Shown: piece after piece, positions 25,228 to 36,243 of the stretch
Layout: each line of letters opens with the position of its first letter
How positions within the stretch are numbered: the stretch's first letter is position 1
DNA from: Basidiobolus meristosporus CBS 931.73
Lineage: Eukaryota > Basidiobolomycota > Basidiobolomycetes > Basidiobolales > Basidiobolaceae
Length of the DNA: 64,000 nt
Assembly: GCA_002104905.1 (NCBI GenBank)
Contig: MCFE01000209.1
Span: 62,001 to 126,000, forward strand
Reading direction: 5' to 3'
The notes under the pieces: generated by a model
What the model was told of the DNA's origin: nothing
What the model saw: the letters and a program-made list of their open reading frames with translations, nothing else
Database searches by the model: none
Made by a program: the position numbers and the translations under genes

Positions 25228-27704
25228 CTAAAGTTGAGAGGGTTCTCCTGAATATCTTTTCTTGTGATACCAATATCTTGATGGTTCAGTATTATCAGCA
25301 AGTCTTGCAAGCTTGAGTCTGTCCCTATGCACTAAGTCTTCCTGGATATTGCCTTGTTTGTCCACCAGTTGGTAAGTTGCAAATGGACATTCTCTGATGA
25401 TCCTGAATGGTCCTGTCCATTGGGGCTCAAACTTCTTCCAAGTGTTGTTTCTTAGCAATACAAAGTTCCCAACTGTCAATGCTTCTGGTGCTGTAGTCTT
25501 ATCAAATCTCTGCTTCATCTTTTCTGCACTTTGAGATACTTTGGTCTGTGCCTCTTGATGTCTTTGTTCCAGTTGCTGGTGTCTACTTGGCTGACTGAGT
25601 TCATCTTCTAAGGTGTCTGTATGTTTTGATTGTGTGAGATCTCCTGGAATCCTTGGTTCACATTCATAAACTAAGTAAAATGGTGATTACTGGGTGGTGT
25701 TGTGTACTCTTACTCTGCATGCAAAGAGTGCTTGGTCTATATACTCATCCCATCTACTGACAACTCCATTTGCATACTTGGTCAGCATTTTTCCAAATAA
25801 TCCATTAAACCGCTCAGTGACTCCATTAGTTCTGGGGTGATATGCCAAGGTTTTCAAGTGTCTAATCTGCTGCATTTCCAGGTAAGCCTCTAATGTCTTT
25901 GCCATAAAGCTTGCACCTCTATTGGATAAGATCCCCACTGGCATCCAAACTTCATCAGGATCTTGTGGTAAATGAAACTTGCAACTTCTTGTTCACTGGC
26001 TATTGGTACAGCTTTAGCAACTGGCCATTTAGTGGCATGGTCAATTGCTGCTAGGATCCAACGGTTGCATTTCCTGGTAGTTGGCAGTCTTCCAATAAAG
26101 TCAATTCCCCATCTCTCAAATGGTCTTACAGGCTCCAAAGGGAAGAGTTTGGCAGTTCTTTGTGGCTGGGCTTGATTGATTTGGCAGTTTGGACATGTTT
26201 TCACTAGCTTCTCAATATCTTGTTTCATTCTGGGCCACCATGCTCTGGCTTTCACAAGGCTATAGGTTCCTTCAATCCCAAGATGTCCATATCCATTGTG
26301 TAGCTTATGTATTAAATCCAGGCAAGAAACATAAGGGCAATAGGCAATACGGCTTCCATCAACAATTTGGTAGAGTGTTTCATCCTGTACAACAAATTTG
26401 CTGGCTTCATCACGGATTATCTTCTTGATATCTTCATCCACCTCATTAGGAATGGCTTGGTCATCCAAGTACTTTGGTAATAGGCTAGGCCAATCTGATT
26501 CATGCACCAAGTTGAGTTGTGCAACTTGATCTAATCTTGATAAGGCATCAGCAACTGTGTTATTTTTTCCAGGGCAGTAGGCAATCTCCAGGTCAAATTG
26601 CTGAATGTATTCACTCCATCTTGTCATTGTTCTAGAGAGTACCTTCTGAGTAATATATACTTGAGGGAGGGATGATCAGTCTTGACAGTGCATTTGACTC
26701 CCTCAATATAGCATCTCCATCTCTTCAAACAGTGTATTTTAGCAAGCATCTCCTTCTCATGAACTGGATAGTTTTGTTCTGCTGAGTTCAGTTTCTTGGA
26801 TTCAAAGGCAACAGGGTAGTCCTTTCCCTTGTGTTCTTGGCTCAGCACTCCACCAATTGCATAATCTGAGGCATCTGTGCACAGAGTGAACTCTTTTCTG
26901 AAGTCTGGTATTCTTAAGCTTGGCAGCTTAGCAAGTTCATTCTTGAGCGTCTGGAAGGCAGTCTCACAAGCTATGTCCCACTCGTAGGCATTGTCTTTCT
27001 TGAGGATATCAGTTAAAGGGGCTGCAATACTTGCAAAAGACTTGACAAATCTCCAATAATAGGAAACCATTCCAAGGAATGATCTGAGTTCTGATATGCT
27101 ATGGTGCTGCTTCAAATTCTTGATTACTTCCACCTTCTTGGGGTCTAAGGTTACTCTTGTGCTAGTCACTATGTGTCCCAGATATTCTACGTGTTCCTTG
27201 AAGAATTCACACTTGGGTAGCTTGCCATAAAGCTTGTTCTCTCTTAGCTTCTTCAAGATCTTTTCAATGTGCACCAAGTGATCCTCTTCTGTCTTGCTGT
27301 ATATCAGTATATCATCTAGGTAAATTATCACAAACTTGTCCAAGTACTCCTGAAAGACAGTCTGCATCAGCGTCATGAATGTTGCAGGGGCATTAGTGAG
27401 GCCAAAACTTATGACTAAGTACTTGTAATGTCCATATCTGGTCCTAAATGCTGTCTTGGGAATATCTTCTGGTTTTGCCCTAATTTGGTTGTATCCTGAC
27501 ATGAGTTCAATCTTGCTGAAAATAGTGGCTCCATTAAGTTGGTCCAAAAGCTCATCAATCCAAGGTATGGGGTACTTATTCTTGATGGTAACTGAGTTCA
27601 GGGCTCTGTAGTCAATGCACATCCTAAGAGTTCCATCCTTCTTTTTCACAAAAAGCACTGGTGCTCCCCAGGGTGACTTGCTGGGCCTGATGTATCCTTG
27701 CTCA
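25228..27704 (-). pseudogene. Gypsy D pol, inverted: RT, RNase H, integrase
   Basis: Minus strand. RT starts at the break (27704) and is open from 27658 to 26624, with [16 protein letters not shown] and [13 protein letters not shown]. RNase H follows with [19 protein letters not shown] and the TDHPSL block. Past a frameshift near 26627 comes the integrase zinc finger (HNGYGHLGIEGTY...CPNCQ), then the core with RWGIDFIGRLP (frame break near 25900), and DHATKWPVAKA. The C-terminal part has VGNFVLLRNNTWKKFEPQWTGPF and ends at 25228. Few lesions make this the best preserved pol of the family here. It lacks its own promoter and gag in cis on that strand. Confidence 0.85.
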
Positions 27705-28072
27705 TGTTATGATCTGCCGCTTGAATGTTTAAGTTAGATCAGTTTTTAGCCAAATCAATCAGTATATGTTTAGGTCATCAGTATATCAGTATTATCTATG
27801 AAATCAGTAGCATTAGTCAGCAAATGAATCAGCAGATCCTTATCTGACAGAAATAGATATATTAAGTAGGATCTTATTGGGTGAAGATGATACAATCAAA
27901 TGAGTCATCAGCCACAACCTACATTAGAAAATACAATTAGTCAGCAATTAATCTGGCAAAATGTATATAAAGAGTGGCTGGAACCTCAATAAAAATCAGT
28001 TCAAGTTTTAGTGAATACAATACTAGCTAAACTCCCTATTCCTCTACAACTCTTATACCAAGACTTGTAACA
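27705..28072 (+). repeat. Third D-family LTR (368 bp)
   Basis: TGTTATGATC...CTTGTAACA. By hand it differs from each of the other two D LTRs at about 13 positions and shares AAAGAGTGGCTGG with the LTR at 39469, so it looks like a different copy. It is joined directly to a Z-family LTR that has lost its first ~165 bp. Confidence 0.85.
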
Positions 28073-29066
28073 ATACTCTGGGCAGTGTTTCTCACTTCTA
28101 CAGCAGTGTTCTGACCTTCTGTTGACTAATGGGCTTATTGACTTTTATAGGAAGTTTTCCTTAGTTGGAAGTCACTTTTCTTTCTGCAAAAATATTTCCT
28201 AAAATAGAAATTTTGAACTCCCTGTTAGCCTAAAGGGTGTGTTGTAGAAGTCTCCAAAGGGGTCATTAGACCTCAAGGGGTGCCTTCAGAGTAAAGGGGC
28301 TTCTTGTAGTGGTCTCTAAAGTGGACATTACACTAATGGGGTGCCTAAAGGGGTCTCTAAAGGGGCATCTATAGGGGTGTCTTCAGAGTAAATGGGTTTC
28401 TTAGAGGACACTTCTCCAATAGAAAAGTGCTAGTTTCTTGTAGAACTTGGATTGGATTCTTGTGAGCTTTGCAGTCTCTTTACCAATTTAGTACTGATCA
28501 AAGTCAGAATACTCTACAGTGCAAGTGATGCAGAAGAAGTCTTGTAACCTTTACACTTGTAATTGTAGCGTGGAGATTTGGGAAAGAGAGGCTCTCCTTT
28601 ATTTTTCAGCTGGGGAAGTCATATATATGAAATTTCTGAAGGATCAAAATTTTTGGGCAATTGCGCAAGCAATACAGATGATAAAAAGCTAAATCTTGCA
28701 GTGGTGCAGATTGGACATAGGTGCAGCACCTGTGAAAATGTCATGGGATTTGATTGGCTGGCTTGAAAGTTACACGCAATCAAAGTCACCATAGTAATCC
28801 TAGCAATATTGGCCTAGTATATATAATAATTGGACTCTCTTGGTCATAACTCCTTAAGTACTGCTTCAAATGAGCTGTAATTTGAAAAATGTGTTGGCTA
28901 CTGCGCTTTCTGTATGACATAATATTATTGGGTGTATTGCTTGTCAGGGTCTGGAGTACTTGTCTTTCAAAGTTGGAATTTCTTGATCTTTCAAAATCAA
29001 AATAAAGAAACAAGAGCAATATTGGTTTTGAGGTATTATAGTGATGGAATACTTTCCATTACCACA
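28073..29066 (-). repeat. Truncated Z-family LTR
   Basis: It aligns with about 11605-12658 and ends CCATTACCACA at 29066. The missing part is the end next to D. It keeps a shortened set of AAAGGGG words (about 28225-28400). The base after it continues in a foldback copy. Confidence 0.85.
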
Positions 29067-29523
29067 GCTCCTGTGGCTTGTAGCCTGTCACAAAAATGGA
29101 TGGCACTATCATGGTCCACTGTCAATCTGGCACTAAAAGTGCTTTGTATTGATCTTTCTTTAGGGATAGTATTAAATATAGTGCCAGATAGTACCAGTGG
29201 ACCAATATACTGCCACTCATTTTTGTGACATACTACAAGCCACAGGAGCTAGATTTAGAGCGCCAGGTGTATTGAGTACCAGATGCATATCATCAATCCT
29301 TTGGTGTACTTACACCTCCAGCATAACATTGATCCACAGAAACCTGTCAAAAAATGGATTTTCTCCTGCATCATAGGTGAAACATAGGGGCTGCTTTGCA
29401 TGAAGATGAAGAGCTATGTTTCACACTCTGTGGCCAAGTGTAGGCTCACTTGGCCTCTCTGGCACACTATGGGATTACTTGGGACTCATGGCTCAATGTG
29501 GCACTAACCAACTGAACAAGTCT
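29067..29523. mobile_element. Foldback transposon, truncated copy
   Basis: It aligns with about 49046-49502 of the complete foldback element. It includes the end of the left arm, the loop in the opposite orientation, and the whole right arm ending AACAAGTCT. The left arm's outer ~275 bp are missing, cut by the Z LTR at 29066. Confidence 0.8.
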
Positions 29524-30650
29524 AATATATTACGTAATATATCAGTAGGGCAAAGTGGCTTCCAAGATCAATATACACAGGACTCATCCAGGCAGCAGTT
29601 TCAAAGTATCAGACAAAGGGTAAGTGAATACTTTGAGGATTCCAAAGGTGAGCTTCAAGAGGAAGAATACAGACAGCAAGCAACAGCGTCTAGATTGTGC
29701 CAGCACACCTTGCTGGATTCCTTACCATCCCTTGCAACTTCAGCACACCAGCACACATCAGTCCAAACTATAGCAACATCCTTCACAAGAGCACCCTGCA
29801 TTGAGTCAACAAATGTTGGGTCAGCACATGCACTTCAAAGCAAAACCAACCAAACTTGCCAAACAGCTCAAAAAGACACAAGTCCATTTGAGCAGGCCAA
29901 GTTGCATCAACAAGCAGCATCACATTGAACTCAGCCAAGGGCCATGCCAGCGCATCAAGTTGCATCTGTGTATGCCATTACACCTGACCATCAGCAACTA
30001 ACTTCTGGTGAACTGACTGATAATGACCCAAATGAAGTGCCTCCACCACCAGAGCCTTTGGCAAGTGAAAGAACACATCATTGTGTAGCACTGCAGGCCA
30101 GCTCAGTTGCATCATCTTGAACAATTCAATGCAGCCAAGCTGCAGCATTGCACTGATCAACTTGGAGGCAAAATAGAAGATGATGCAACTGCATTGAATT
30201 GCTATTATTTGTCATGATCTAAACAACTCATTTTTTTTGCAATCCACATTGCGCCATTTCAAATCAGTGATTGCTAAATTTTTGATGTAAGCAATATCAA
30301 GGTTGTCTCACATTTGAGGCAGGACTCCTAAAAATAAACACCCTGCATATGTATACCTCATCTGTGGCACCAGTGCAGCCATTTGATCTCATTTGCACCT
30401 ATACAATTGGTTACATGCTAGCTATGACACATTGTTCAGTCACTAGAATCAGGGATCTACCTGCTTAATGGGCAAAATGGGATATTTGATGGCAAATCAG
30501 GTAGCTTGTGTATTGGTCAAAGAGCATATTGGGGGCAGACAGCTTCAGGATACTTTTGGATCAATTGACCACTGAGTTACCATCTAATTGGAGTGAAGGT
30601 AACAAAGATGGTAAGTATCAGTGTAGTTTATAGAGTGATACACATTTATT
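29524..30650 (+). other. M internal region with Gln-rich open stretch
   Basis: From the foldback end a plus-strand frame stays open to 29928 with no start codon of its own: about 135 codons rich in Gln, Ser and Thr (SRQQFQSIRQRVSEYFEDSK, then TSAHQHTSVQTIATS). It could be the tail of an accessory transposon protein or chance low-complexity sequence; no domain is recognised. The rest to 30650 has stops in all frames that I checked. Confidence 0.3.
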
Positions 30651-30928
30651 TCCATTTACATTAAAGAAATATATCCAAATACCTGATTTTTCCTACCACA
30701 ATAGTGGTATCCAATTGCACATGTGATGGAGACATTACAAGTTGGTGCAATCCTTTGTGTCAGCCTCATTGTGTCAGATTGTGGCATAGTGTGCAAGATT
30801 GTCACACATGGTGCAAAATGTCCAGGAGCAATCCTGCTTGCTGGTAGCTACAATATTGTGCCTGATTGTTCTTTAAAACCATGGATCATGATGTGCACCC
30901 TGGCACAGTACAATGGAACAAGTCTATT

Positions 30929-30973
30929 ATGTCATCTAGGTAGATTACCACAAGCTTTTCTAAGTACTCCTGT
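30929..30973 (-). mobile_element. Gypsy element L, 45-bp middle piece
   Basis: On the minus strand it reads QEYLEKLVVIYLDD, the RT active-site stretch. It joins 11151 on one side (across M) and 45267 on the other (across E/H). Confidence 0.8.
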
Positions 30974-31323
30974 TGTTATGATCTACTGCTTGAATGTTTA
31001 AGTTAGATCAAATTTTAGTCAAATGAATTGGTGTTATGTTTAGCCTATCAGTATATCAGTGTTATCTGTCAAATTTGCAACATTAGTCAGCAAATGATGC
31101 AGCAGATCCTTATCAGACATAAGTAATATGGTTGACAATGATGCAATCAAATGAGTCATCAGCCACAACCTACCTTTGGAAGTACATTTAGTCAGCAATT
31201 AATCTGGTAACATGTATGTAAGGAGCTACTTGAATCTCAATACAAATCAGTTCATGTTTTATTGAATAGAGTACTGGCTAAACTCCCTATTCCTCAACAA
31301 CTCTTTTACCTAGACTTGTAACA
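30974..31323 (+). repeat. 5' LTR of gypsy E (350 bp)
   Basis: TGTTATGATCTAC...CTTGTAACA, about 18 bp shorter than the 368-bp copies through small deletions. TTGGTAGCAGC follows, as in D. Confidence 0.85.
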
Positions 31324-31381
31324 TTGGTAGCAGCAATAATCAGAAACCTCCCCCAGGAAGAAAGAAGAAGCCTCCCTCAAA

Positions 31382-33569
31382 ATGTCAGAAAATAAAGAAT
31401 GAAAGAATGCTATGCAGCAAATCCTGGCCTAATGGCAACATTTACGCCAGATCCTTGGCCTGCAGCAACCAGGAATGACTGCCATGGCCCAGAACCAGCA
31501 AAACCCTGTCAAGAGCAACTTTAGTGTAAAGGTCAACCAGTACCATGGCAGAGTCAATGAAGAGCTGGGAACTTGGCTCTTCCAGATTGAAGAAGCTGTG
31601 AAGGCCAAGGGAATTGCTCCAGAAAGTAAGTTGCATTATGCAGCTTATTACTTAGCCAATGGAGCTTTACAGTGATACTGCATCAAGATCAGGTCAGCCA
31701 CCATTATGGGATGCTCTACAATCTTTACCTGGGAGAAGTTTGTGTTGGAAACTCAGGAAGCTTTGAACCCCACACCAGCAGAAACTACTGAGAAGGAAGC
31801 TAAAGATACTCAGACAGAAAGAAATGCCTCAAGAATACACCTATGAGTGTAGATGCCTACTTGGACTAATTGAAAGAATGCACCCCCTGTATCAAGGTAA
31901 ATACATTATAGATGGGTTGAAAGAAATAACTTGCAAGGAAGTGAATTATTGAAGACCTCTGATTATTGAAATAGCCATCAAGATTGACATTGACTATTGC
32001 TCAGCTATTTTTGGAGTTGGAAAGCCACAATGACAAGTCACAGTGGCTATGATCACTGTGAAAAAGACAATCAGAAGCAGTGCCAATGGAAATAGACACT
32101 GTGCATAAGAATCCTACCTCTAAAAAATGTAAGGAAGAAGGACTTTGCTTTAATTGCCACCAGCAACAGCACATTGCAAAATACTGCCCTCAGAGAAGAT
32201 ATGGAAACTAGCCAACAAGTACCTTCAACCATATTAAAGCCCTTGAGCATAGTCTCATGAAGGATGAACTTGAAGAAAACTCAGAACTCACCTTCCATAT
32301 GACAGAGAAACACCTATCCCAAATAACCCCAAACTCAGGAAAGCTATTTTATATGAATAGAGTAATCAATGGAGTACCTGCCAAGATCATGATTGACTCA
32401 GGAGCATTGCATGAGTAGATGTCAGAGCAATTTGCGTTGAAAGCCAGAATCTACTTGAACACACCAAGTCAACTTCAGTCTCTACAGCTTATGGGAACTC
32501 TCACATAATCAACTGTTTTACTCAGCTAGTAAGAATGAAGATCAATGAATATGAAGAAAACCTACTTGTCTATGTATTAGGGGACTGCTAGTTTGGCCTT
32601 GTACTTGGAAAAGCCTGGCCATCTTGTTGCAGCCTATCAATCAACTTGAGAACCTATGCTACTCAGATCCCAAATGGCAACAAGACCTACCAGCTATTAC
32701 TTGACAGACTGATTTGCAACTTGGTCAATTCCAGTGTGTGTGAAACAAGAAAGCTTAGCAAGACATAGTTCTGTAGAGCACTTAGAGAAGGCATCCAACG
32801 TTCCTCATGGCAGTTTTACAGGAGGCTTCCACTATTCCAGCACCCCAGGAGGTCCAGACTCTTTTGAAGGAATATTGTGACTTGTTTTCAGATGAGCTAG
32901 TTAGACTGCCACCAGTCATAGATGTGGATCATGCCATCAACACAGGAGATAGCCCTCCAATGAGTAAGACACCTTACACAATGAGTCCATTGGAGTTAGA
33001 GGAAATGAAGAGACAAATAGATCAGTTTTTGGCGCAAGGACATATCAGGCCCAGCAAGCCACCTTGGGGCACACCAGTATTTGTAGTGAAAAAGAAGGAT
33101 GGAACACTTAGGATGTGCATGGACTGCAGAGCCCTCAACTCAGTTGCTATGAAGAATAAGTATCACATACCTAGGATTGATGAGCTTTTGGACCAACTCA
33201 ATGGAGCCACCATATTCAGCAGGATTGACCTCATGTAAGGATACAACTATATTAGAGTGAAACCAATAGACATCCCTAAGACAGCATTCAGGACTAGATA
33301 GGGACATTATAAGTACTTGGTGTGAGTTTTGGCCTTACCAATGCCCCTATGACATTCACGCCCTTGATGCAAACAGTCTTCCAGGAGTACTTAGCCAAGG
33401 TTGTGGTGAATAACCTAGATGACCCATTGATTTACAGCAAGACAGAAGAAGAACACTTGGTGCACATTGAGAAGATCTTGTAGAAACTAAGAGGGAACAC
33501 ACAGTATGGCAAGTCACCAAAGTATGAATTCATGAAGGTACATGCTGAATACCTGGGTCACAGAGTAAC
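31382..33569 (+). pseudogene. Gypsy E gag, protease and RT, first part
   Basis: Gag begins MSENKE and then hits a stop. The zinc knuckle (CFNCHQQQHIAKYC, about 32150) and a protease segment with MIDSGALHE followed by a stop (about 32390) are visible. The longest open piece, 32807-33238, carries the pre-RT linker and RT fingers ([17 protein letters not shown]). The active-site block reads NNLDDPLI, where YLDDILI is usual, so the catalytic Tyr is lost. Copia F interrupts at 33570. Confidence 0.8.
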
Positions 33570-33918
33570 TGTAGAGATATTAGAGGTATATATTGGACGT
33601 AGAATGTAGAAATAGAACATTTACATGATATTCACTTATTTATATATTCAGTTTCAACACTGTATTTATACTTATTGTAGAGCCACATAAGTGTAATTAT
33701 TTACTCATTATAAGGGGAATATCAGGAGTACAAGTGCCTAGTTTCATCTCATTTGGAAAAGTTTCAGATTTTCCTAAAAATCTGTACTTCACTAATTTCT
33801 CATAATATGCAAATATCTTACAAACTAATTTTCAAGTTAATAGGCTGAGATATGTCACTCAACTAAGTGCTAACTCATAATATATTAATAATTAGGTGGA
33901 CTCCTAACTATTTCAGCA
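33570..33918 (-). repeat. 3' LTR of copia F (349 bp)
   Basis: In minus orientation TGCTGAAATA...ATCTCTACA. It aligns with 37516-37864 over its full length, with many substitutions, so F is old. Confidence 0.8.
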
Positions 33919-35001
33919 CTCCTACTCATAAAATATACTCATATAATTACAAGCTTGCTGTGATGTTGTGTATCTTCCAGTTGAATTTTAAACTGCAAAT
34001 AACAATCTAACCTATTGGACTAATGTATTCTCCAATACATGTTAGGGATTGCACATCATCTGTAATAGCTTAGTGTAAACCTATACTATTAGCTACATAC
34101 TTCATATCAAATTATTATGTGTCTGAATACTGATGTCATCAAGGAATATATCCAGATGAATATCATCCACTTGTTTGGAGTAAAGATTTTCATATATTGC
34201 TTATATTCTTTCATGCTTCCCACCATTGGGTAGCTGCACTTTCAGGATTTCTGCTGCTTCTTATTTGAGTGTAATTGGTCTACAACTGGCAAGTTATAGT
34301 TTGGTTTCTTTCCAGTTGATCTGGATCATCCACAGTTGTAGTATGTAATCTATTTTACTTAGACCACTCTCCAAATGTGCATAACTGGATCTGGATAATA
34401 ATTTTCCCTGTATACTCCATATATCATCCACTAGAGTCAATAACTGGTTTGCATTATGGAAGTCTTGATTGTCACTGGTTGATCTAATATTTCCTCTTCT
34501 GGACTGGTATTTTCAATGGTATTGGGACTAGGTTTTCTCATTCTTGATCTGGGATATTGTACTCCCACTGAAGCTACATCTTCTGGTGCTTCCTGTCTTC
34601 TAAAATTGACTTTGATGGATCATATATATTCTTCTTATCTAGGCATAACTTTCTTGGATTAATATTTCTGTTACATACTCATATCTTCTGTTTGCATCTT
34701 GAAAGGCTTAATTTGGTATCTCTGAATACCACAGCCTGATTGGTAGCTAATTATAGAGTCTGCATCCTAAACAGGATAGATATGTTCTCATATTGAGCTT
34801 AAACTGTACAAACATATCTGGCACTTACCAATTGCATAAATCTACCATGACAACCCTGTTATGATACTGTTGCTTTTGGTAGAGTATTCCAGCATAGAGC
34901 TTGGTGTCCAGTGCAAATAGACAAGCCCATGATCTTTGGCACCCATAATAACCCTTAGGTTGGCACTTAGTACCACTTTTCTTGCTCCAACTGCAAGGAA
35001 G

Positions 35002-36243
35002 TGTTGTGTTGTATTATGATTAGTTTGGGGCTTGTTCTACAATGTAGAGGCTAATCAGCAATATACAACAACTTCCAGTATGCTAATACTGAAATAGTTT
35101 ATTGGGAGTTTGATCTACCAATAGAAGATATAACTTTCACTAATTTCCTCAATCTTGGCTCAAAATATACTGTAGGCAGTGTTTATCACTTCTACAGCAG
35201 TGTTCTGACCTTCTGTCAACTAATGGGCTTATTTACGTTTATAGTAACTTTTCCTTATTTGGAAGTCACTTTCCTTTTTGAGAAAATATTTCCTAATATG
35301 GAAATTCTGAACTCCCCTTTAACCTAAAGGGGTGTGTTGTAGAAGTCTCTAAAGGGGTCTTTAGACCTAAAGGGGTGTCTAAAGGGGTGTCTTTAGAGTA
35401 AAGGGGCTTCTTAGAGGGGACTCTAAAGTGGACTTTACACTAAAGGGGTGCCTAAAGGGGCTTCTTTAGAGTAAAGAGGTCTCTTAAAGGGGTCTCTAAA
35501 GGGGTCTTTAGACTAAAGGGGTGTCTAAAGGGGTGTCTTTAGAGTAAAGGGGTTTCTTAGAGAGGACTTTTCCAACAGAATAGTGGTAGTTTCTTGTAGA
35601 ACTTAGATTGGATTCTTGTGAGCTTTGCAGTCTCTTTACTGATGTAGCACTGATCAAAGTCAGAATACTCAACAGTGCAAGTGATGCAGGGGAAGTCTTA
35701 TAACCTTTAAACTTGTAATAGTAGTGTGGAGATTCTGGAAAGAGAGGCTCTCCCTTTATTTTTCAGCTGGGGAAGTCATATATATGAAAATCTTGAAGGA
35801 TCAAAGTTTTTGGGCAATTGCACAAGCAATACATGTGATACAAAGCTACAATTCTACAGTGGCGCAGATCGGACATAGGCGCAGCACCTGTGAAAATTTC
35901 ACGTGATTTGATTGGCTGGTTCAAAAGTTACATGCAATCAAAGTCACCATAGTAATCCTAGCAATAAGGCAGAGTATATATAATAGTTGGACTCTTTTGG
36001 TCATAACTCCTTAAGTACTGCTTCAAATGAGCTGTAATTTGAAACATGTGTTGGCTACTACGTGTTCTGTATGACATAATATTCTTGGGTGGATTGCTTG
36101 TCAGGGTCTGGAGCATTTGCTCTTCAAAGTTGAAAATTCTTGATCTTTCACTTGTGTGTTATGATAGCAAAAAGCAAAATAAAGAAATGAGTGCAATATT
36201 GGTTTAGAGATATTGTAGTAATGGAATACTTTCCATTACCACA
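35002..36243. repeat. Solo LTR of Z family, plus orientation (1,242 bp)
   Basis: It begins TGTTGTGTTG and ends ATTACCACA. GAAG lies on both sides (34998-35001, 36244-36247), a perfect 4-bp duplication. About twelve AAAGGGG words lie between 35325 and 35560. Its 60-codon open stretch (35724-35906) is identical in the inverted copy at 40084-40266 and is a by-product of the repeat, not a gene. Confidence 0.9.

Larger units (their letters stand above)
22767..28072. mobile_element. Gypsy element D with internal inversion and three LTRs
   Basis: Layout: LTR plus (22767-23134), gag-protease plus (to 24849), LTR minus (24850-25217), integrase to RT on the minus strand (25228-27704), LTR plus (27705-28072). 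The plus-strand coding stops at QIDQLLE, and the minus-strand coding starts at the next residues of the same RT motif (EQGYIRP-type), so the two halves are complementary with nothing lost. GGAG at 24846-24849 and TGAG (complement of 27701-27704) flank the breaks. This is the arrangement expected from integration of the element's own cDNA into itself. Outer flanks do not form a duplication. Confidence 0.85.
11440..29066 (-). mobile_element. Gypsy element Z (minus), interrupted by B and D
   Basis: The pieces run from right to left: a truncated 5' LTR (29066-28073), gag and protease (about 22640-20874), RT, RNase H and integrase (16266-12823), then the 3' LTR (12658-11440). Copia B splits protease from RT, and gypsy D sits between the 5' LTR and gag. 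About 165 bp of the 5' LTR's inner end and the primer site are missing at the D junction. The outer flanks (TTCT on the left, GCTC on the right) do not match, so some rearrangement followed insertion, or the two LTRs belong to different copies. Confidence 0.65.
11152..30925. mobile_element. Large DNA transposon M with nested LTR elements
   Basis: The left end AGACTTGTTC and right end GGAACAAGTCT are inverted repeats of the same family as the MITE and foldback copies. Flanks are AGT (11149-11151) and ATT (30926-30928), a 3-bp duplication with one change. Removing the span joins the two halves of L's reverse transcriptase exactly as in uninterrupted element D (about 27305-27320), which gives direct empty-site support. 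M's own sequence is visible at 11152-11439 and 29067-30925. The rest is gypsy Z, copia B and gypsy D. No transposase was recognised in it. Confidence 0.7.

Noticed and set aside
11440-29066. Gypsy Z as a simple insertion with matching target duplication
   Set aside because: Left flank TTCT and right flank GCTC do not match, and the 5' LTR is truncated at the D junction. Only the internal order supports one element.
11152-30925. TA target duplication, hence Tc1/mariner
   Set aside because: TA does occur on both sides of all copies, but reading the ends as AGACTTG...CAAGTCT gives perfect 3-bp duplications (ATT, ACT) and agrees with the empty sites, fitting Harbinger and the nearby DDE_Tnp_4 remnant better.
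35325-35560. Regular AAAGGGG words as a possible CRISPR array
   Set aside because: The repeats are 7-9 bases with irregular short gaps, inside a eukaryotic LTR, with no cas genes.
35724-35906. Identical 60-codon open frames at 35724-35906 and 40084-40266
   Set aside because: They are identical only because the two Z-family solo LTRs are near-identical. The frame is broken in the homologous LTRs at 11440 and 28073.
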